Shown: one piece after another, positions 60,252 to 64,000 of the stretch
Position numbering within the stretch: position 1 is the stretch's first letter
How the letters are laid out: each line of letters starts with the position of its first letter
Assembly (NCBI GenBank): GCA_900291925.1
Contig: UWYS01000007.1
Span: forward strand, 186,001 to 250,000
Length of the DNA: 64,000 nucleotides
Direction of reading: 5' to 3'
Origin: Thecaphora thlaspeos
Lineage: Eukaryota > Basidiomycota > Ustilaginomycetes > Urocystidales > Glomosporiaceae
Made by a program: the position numbers and the translations under genes
Notes under the pieces: model-generated
Seen by the model: the letters and a program-made list of their open reading frames with translations, nothing else
Databases searched by the model: none
Told to the model about the DNA's origin: nothing

Positions 60252-61205
60252 AGGTGGCAGCGGTGGCTCTGCGTCGAGATAACGCGGCAGATGTGTTCCG
60301 AGGAGGTGGCAGCGGCGATACCATTGTCTACCTCGAGGCGACCAGAGATGGCTCCCGCCACGCAGAAGCTATCATTGAGGCGCGCACGGACGCAGCGAAG
60401 GACGACTGTGGCGGGACTGGTTTCCACTCGCTGGATCTCCAGTGACGGAGACGGCCTGGCCTAGGCTGGACATGGTCCCACGAGACGTCTTCCAACGATC
60501 TAGCGAACTTTCGCAATCCGCTAGGTACAGTGTAATACATTGATGGCGGGTGCGTTTCCGGTCTGGCTGAAGCCTTAGAGAGCAACCCGTCGTCATCGTA
60601 ATTCCTTTGGAGCAGGGCGCAGACTCTGCACGTATGGGAGATGGAGCGCCTACGGTTAAAATTGCAGTACGTTGGCGAAGAAGGCCCAGTCCTTGCGGTT
60701 CCTCACTTACGCCAGCTGAGCGTTTTCGTGAGGGTTGAGGCGAGAGTGTGACGGCAGGATCAAACCAAACCCCATCGCTCGGAGAGAAGTCGAAGCGTTG
60801 ACGGCCAGACAGGAGCCGAAGCCGAGCCACGAAGGGACGAGGGCCCGAGGTGACGGGTGTGTGGCGACTTCGGGGGGACGTGTATTCGTAAGTGTTGGTG
60901 CAGAGAGGTACGTGCAAGGGTGGGGTGCGTCTTCGTCTCTTCGCTCACCACTCGCCTGCTCCGCGGGGCGATGCAAGCGATCCGAACGTTGTGCGAAGCC
61001 GAACCTGCTCCTTTTGCATGCTTCAGCGGGCTTCACAAGACTAAGAAGGCCTTACGCTGCCTGAGATCCATTTCGCTCTTTCCAGGCTGCAGATTCAACG
61101 CATGCACGCTAGACTCGCCGGACTCCGTCGAGCCAGCCTATCCGCACTCTCTGTGAAGCTCTGGACTCGAAGTCGCTTTCCCTACGAGAGGGGATCCGAG
61201 CCCGC

Positions 61206-61226
61206 GAGCAAGCAAGCAAGCAAGCA
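61206..61226. repeat. AAGC tetranucleotide repeat
   Basis: About five consecutive copies of the AAGC unit. Confidence 0.85.
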
Positions 61227-62144
61227 TGACTACGTTATGGACCACGGTGGCGCCGGAACGATGGCACGGACGTCTCCCATAAGTCCCCAAACTGAGGAAG
61301 GAGTCCTACGTCTCGAAAGGGGATGAGATGCCGGTCCCTCCTCCGGCGCTGCTCTCTCGACCCGGGGTAAGGAGCGCCTACATACGCACCCTGCCGCGCC
61401 CCAACACCAGCCGAACTACGGCCCTATACAACGCCGGACGTGCAGAGTGCGCACAATGAAGAGCGGCGAGCGATACAAGACCACACGAGGGTACGGTGAA
61501 AGAGAACGGGCGACGAGGCAGTTGAGTACATACGACGACCCACCCCTGCCCACAAGCCGGCATCGTCGGGTTGCGCACCCACGCGCTGTGCACTCGCGGC
61601 CCCACCTGCCCTCCCCTCTACACCCCAAGACTCCCAGCCTTTGTGCGCCGCGAGTGCGTGGCCGCCGAGCTCGCTGGACGCCGGCAGCTCTACCCTGTCA
61701 ATCGACTCCAAGGACGATAGCACAGGCCGATTGTCCAGCTATTCGTTGCAACACTCTTGACTGCATCGCCTTCGGCTGGCTCCGGTTTCATGCCGGGCTC
61801 GGTCCTGACGACACATTGTTGAGCCATTTACTGTATGTCGAGCGGAGCGCGAGGTCGTCGGGATTGCTCTGCCTCTGCCCCTGCACGAGGAGCCAGCGCA
61901 GCCAGCGCAGCCAGCGGGGCAGGCAGGCAAGGATGGGCCAGCTTTTTTTTTCCTTTCTTGCCTCTCGGCCCAGCCGCCGCCGCCGCCGCTTGTCCGCCTG
62001 CCAGCTAGGTCAGCCCAGCCGAGAACTCGCGCTCGGCGTGGGTGCGCGTGTGTGCGCGCCTGAGCCCCCTCGTACCTTCACTCTACCTCGCACCTCGTCT
62101 TCGGTCCGCCTCGCCTCATCATCAGTATCATCATCGCCCCATCA

Positions 62145-62172
62145 CCCGCCGCCCGCCGCCCGCCGCCCGCCG
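62145..62172. repeat. CCCGCCG heptamer, four perfect copies
   Basis: Four identical 7-nt units in tandem, upstream of the CDC25-type gene. Confidence 0.9.
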
Positions 62173-62485
62173 CCCTCCGCCACCATCACCATCCACCTAT
62201 CACACTTCCCTTTTCACGCCACAATACCCTAGCTGCCCACTCCAAGCTCGCTCCGCCAACACCTCCCCCCCGTCTTGGACGCCGCCGCCGCCGCTGCTCC
62301 CACCTCGACCCGTCACGACCTGTTTCACGAACCAGCGCGTCAAGTACCGCCGTGCACTGCCTCCCGCTCCGCCATTTGCTCGACCTGCGGAGACTTAGCA
62401 TGTCCATTGCCTAGTCCGACATCCCTTCTTCAGCCGTCAACCATCCGCTATCCGCCAAGCGTCCATCGCGCCATTCACTGTTGCG

Positions 62486-62576
62486 CTCCTCTCTCTCTGC
62501 TCGCTCTCCTCCCTCTCTCCCTCTCTCTCTCTCTTTCCCTCTCTCCCTTATCTCTCTCACTCTCCCCCTCTCTCTG
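62486..62576. repeat. CT-rich polypyrimidine tract
   Basis: Nearly pure TC/CCTCT dinucleotide sequence about 400-500 nt upstream of the CDC25-type start; could be a promoter element or leader. Confidence 0.8.
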
Positions 62577-62986
62577 TCCCTGAGTTACCTGCCTCAGCAA
62601 CGCACACTCCGCTCTGTTCGCCATCGCAACGCATCGCATCCGATTAGCCCCATCTGATACCACGGTAGATCACCGCTCAGGCTCCAGGCACGAGCCAGGC
62701 TTTGAAGTCGCCACGCCCTCTCTGCGAACTCTCATGGACTAGAACCGCCGCCCTCTGCCCCCCTCTCAGCCGGAACAGGCCGTACGTGAGCCCAACGATT
62801 GGAGCGGATCAGGCTATACGTTCCGGATCCCTTTGGAAAGCGGAACGGCGATCGTTCTTCGTTCCCAGCACTACACGCCCCTGGACGCATCCGCGAACAG
62901 AAGCAGAAGCAAGCAGCCGGCCCTCCTTGCGCTTCTCCGCGACCAGACGTGTCCAGGCTGACGGTCGCAGCACCGGTGGGTTAAAG

Positions 62987-64000
62987 ATGGCCGCTTTCAG
63001 CGACCTGCCAGCACAGGACTTCGACCAGAACGAGCCGCCGTCTTTCTTCGTCAGGGCGCTCTACGACTTCGAGTCGAGCGATATCAGCTCCCTGTCGTTC
63101 CGAAAGGGCGCCATCATCGAGGTTCTCACCCAGCTCGAGTCCGGATGGTGGGACGGCCTGACGGAAAACGATGTGAGGGGATGGTTCCCGTCCAACTACG
63201 TCGAACCCATCTCAGACGAAGAGGCCGAGCTGGACCTCGCCGCACAAGTTACTCTGCAAGATCAGCTCACCCGTACGTCCGAAAGCCCCGCCACCTCGAC
63301 GGCCAGTGCCTTTGCGGGACTGGGCCTCGCCGGCGGCTTCGACAGCCTGCAGGCGCTGATCAAGGGCGAGGCGCTCGGAAGCAACGATGCTTTCGGACAG
63401 CTTGCCGAGGCTGCGATGTTGGATCCGCAGCGAGGCATGTTCGGGCTTGGCGAGGTGGCCGACGGCGCCTCGTCCGCCGGTGGCGACCACAGCCAACGTA
63501 TCTCCCGCAACGGCGGCGCTGCGCCACCGCTCCAGTTGGATGTGCGCAACTCTATGATCAGCGCCAGCTCCTTCAGCACCACGGACGCCAGCTCGTCGCG
63601 CTTCGACTCGCCGGTGCGCTCCGATGACACCTCGCCACAGGGCCGTAGTCAATCAAACTCAATCAGTGAGGCCGACCGTTTCAAGGCATGCGCCGTCGCA
63701 GCTCCCAGCTCCGGTCCCGCATCCACGTGTGCGTCAGCATCGGCGGCGGAGCGGGAGCGGCTGCGTGCAATCTCGCTCTCGACGGTCGATCCGCGAATGC
63801 CCGGCCAGTCGTCTGCCACGCTACTGGCCGCCGGCTCGCTGGGGCGTCCCAGAGCGGCTACCGGCATCACAGGCGCCCATCAGGAGCTTGCCAACGGCAG
63901 CGCTTCTTACACCAGCGTGCAGCGCCACCAGCCGCAACAGTCACAGCAACAGCATCATCCGAAGCAGACGAGCGAGAACGACTTTTGGGTACCCAAAGTG
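62987..64000 (+). CDS. CDC25: SH3-bearing CDC25-type Ras guanine-nucleotide exchange factor (N-terminal part)
   Basis: Open from the ATG at 62987 to the right edge (338 aa, no stop). Residues about 19-78 form an SH3 domain: RALYDFESSDISSLSFRKGA, IIEVLTQLESGWWDGL and GWFPSNYVEPI contain the ALYDF, WW and PSNYV hallmarks. The remainder is disordered, Ser/Ala/Gln-rich, ending ENDFWVPKV, which resembles the FWVPK.T element that follows the SH3 region in fungal Cdc25 proteins. RasGEF N and catalytic domains would lie off the window, so the Ras-GEF call is inference; another SH3 scaffold cannot be excluded. An in-frame TAA lies just upstream of the ATG, fixing the start. Confidence 0.7.
   Translation, partial: MAAFSDLPAQDFDQNEPPSFFVRALYDFESSDISSLSFRKGAIIEVLTQLESGWWDGLTENDVRGWFPSNYVEPISDEEAELDLAAQVTLQDQLTRTSESPATSTASAFAGLGLAGGFDSLQALIKGEALGSNDAFGQLAEAAMLDPQRGMFGLGEVADGASSAGGDHSQRISRNGGAAPPLQLDVRNSMISASSFSTTDASSSRFDSPVRSDDTSPQGRSQSNSISEADRFKACAVAAPSSGPASTCASASAAERERLRAISLSTVDPRMPGQSSATLLAAGSLGRPRAATGITGAHQELANGSASYTSVQRHQPQQSQQQHHPKQTSENDFWVPKV

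Larger units (their letters stand above)
60252..62986. other. Gene-poor stretch upstream of the CDC25-type gene (2.7 kb)
   Basis: SEC66 3' UTR on the left; a long pyrimidine-rich promoter or leader on the right. Three simple repeats are listed separately. ORFs of 181-261 aa here lack domain signals and were not accepted. Confidence 0.5.

Noticed and set aside
60372..60917. 181-aa minus-strand ORF downstream of SEC66
   Set aside because: No recognisable domain or protein-like periodicity; likely a chance ORF.
61447..62232. 261-aa plus-strand ORF upstream of the CDC25-type gene
   Set aside because: Low-complexity Arg/Pro/Ser translation overlapping simple repeats; no motif or plausible start context.

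Overview
The window reads as nuclear DNA of a GC-rich, intron-poor fungus, most likely a basidiomycete and plausibly of the smut lineage (Ustilaginomycotina). The basis is eukaryotic genes with few short GT-AG introns (78-168 nt, usually none or one per gene), long disordered poly-Gln/poly-Ala/Ser tracts, a Zn2Cys6 transcription factor, MSS51, SEC66, ISC1 and CreC-type fungal genes, and a tyrosine-recombinase retrotransposon. The species assignment is inference. I saw no tRNA, rRNA or CRISPR.

Layout. 0-16 kb: LEA-2-like membrane protein (-, cut by the left edge); VPS54 GARP subunit (-) with an unusually long disordered C-terminal extension; CHORD/CS co-chaperone (+); CTF18 clamp loader (-); MSS51 (-). 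16-31.5 kb: VPS23/TSG101 ESCRT-I (+); SAE2/CtIP/Ctp1 (+); ISC1 sphingolipid phospholipase C (+); membrane-anchored alpha/beta hydrolase (-); CreC/WDR20-type WD protein (-); FIST-domain protein (+). 31.5-49.5 kb: 3-methylcrotonyl-CoA carboxylase beta subunit (-); a 3.9-kb gene-poor stretch; a 1779-aa coiled-coil, tail-anchored protein (+) with a TRAK/HAP1-like dynein-binding CC1 box; NAPE-PLD-like hydrolase (+); Zn2Cys6 transcription factor (-). 49.5-64 kb: a DIRS/Ngaro-type retrotransposon with an intact RT-RNase H-tyrosine recombinase ORF and a damaged gag-like region; a gene-poor stretch with a WD-like orphan exon; a small secreted cysteine-containing protein (+); SEC66 (+); and an SH3-bearing CDC25-type Ras GEF start (+, cut by the right edge).

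Most genes are housekeeping: vesicle traffic (VPS54, VPS23, SEC66), genome maintenance (CTF18, SAE2), mitochondria (MSS51, MCC beta), lipid turnover (ISC1, NAPE-PLD-like) and signalling/regulation (CDC25, CreC, Zn2Cys6). They form no evident pathway cluster. Neighbours often converge with 130-180 nt between stop codons. The most interesting objects are the predicted dynein adaptor at 37.3-42.6 kb, the retrotransposon whose two ORFs meet at an ATGA stop-start, the fused VPS54 tail, and introns that lie near the 3' ends of several genes.
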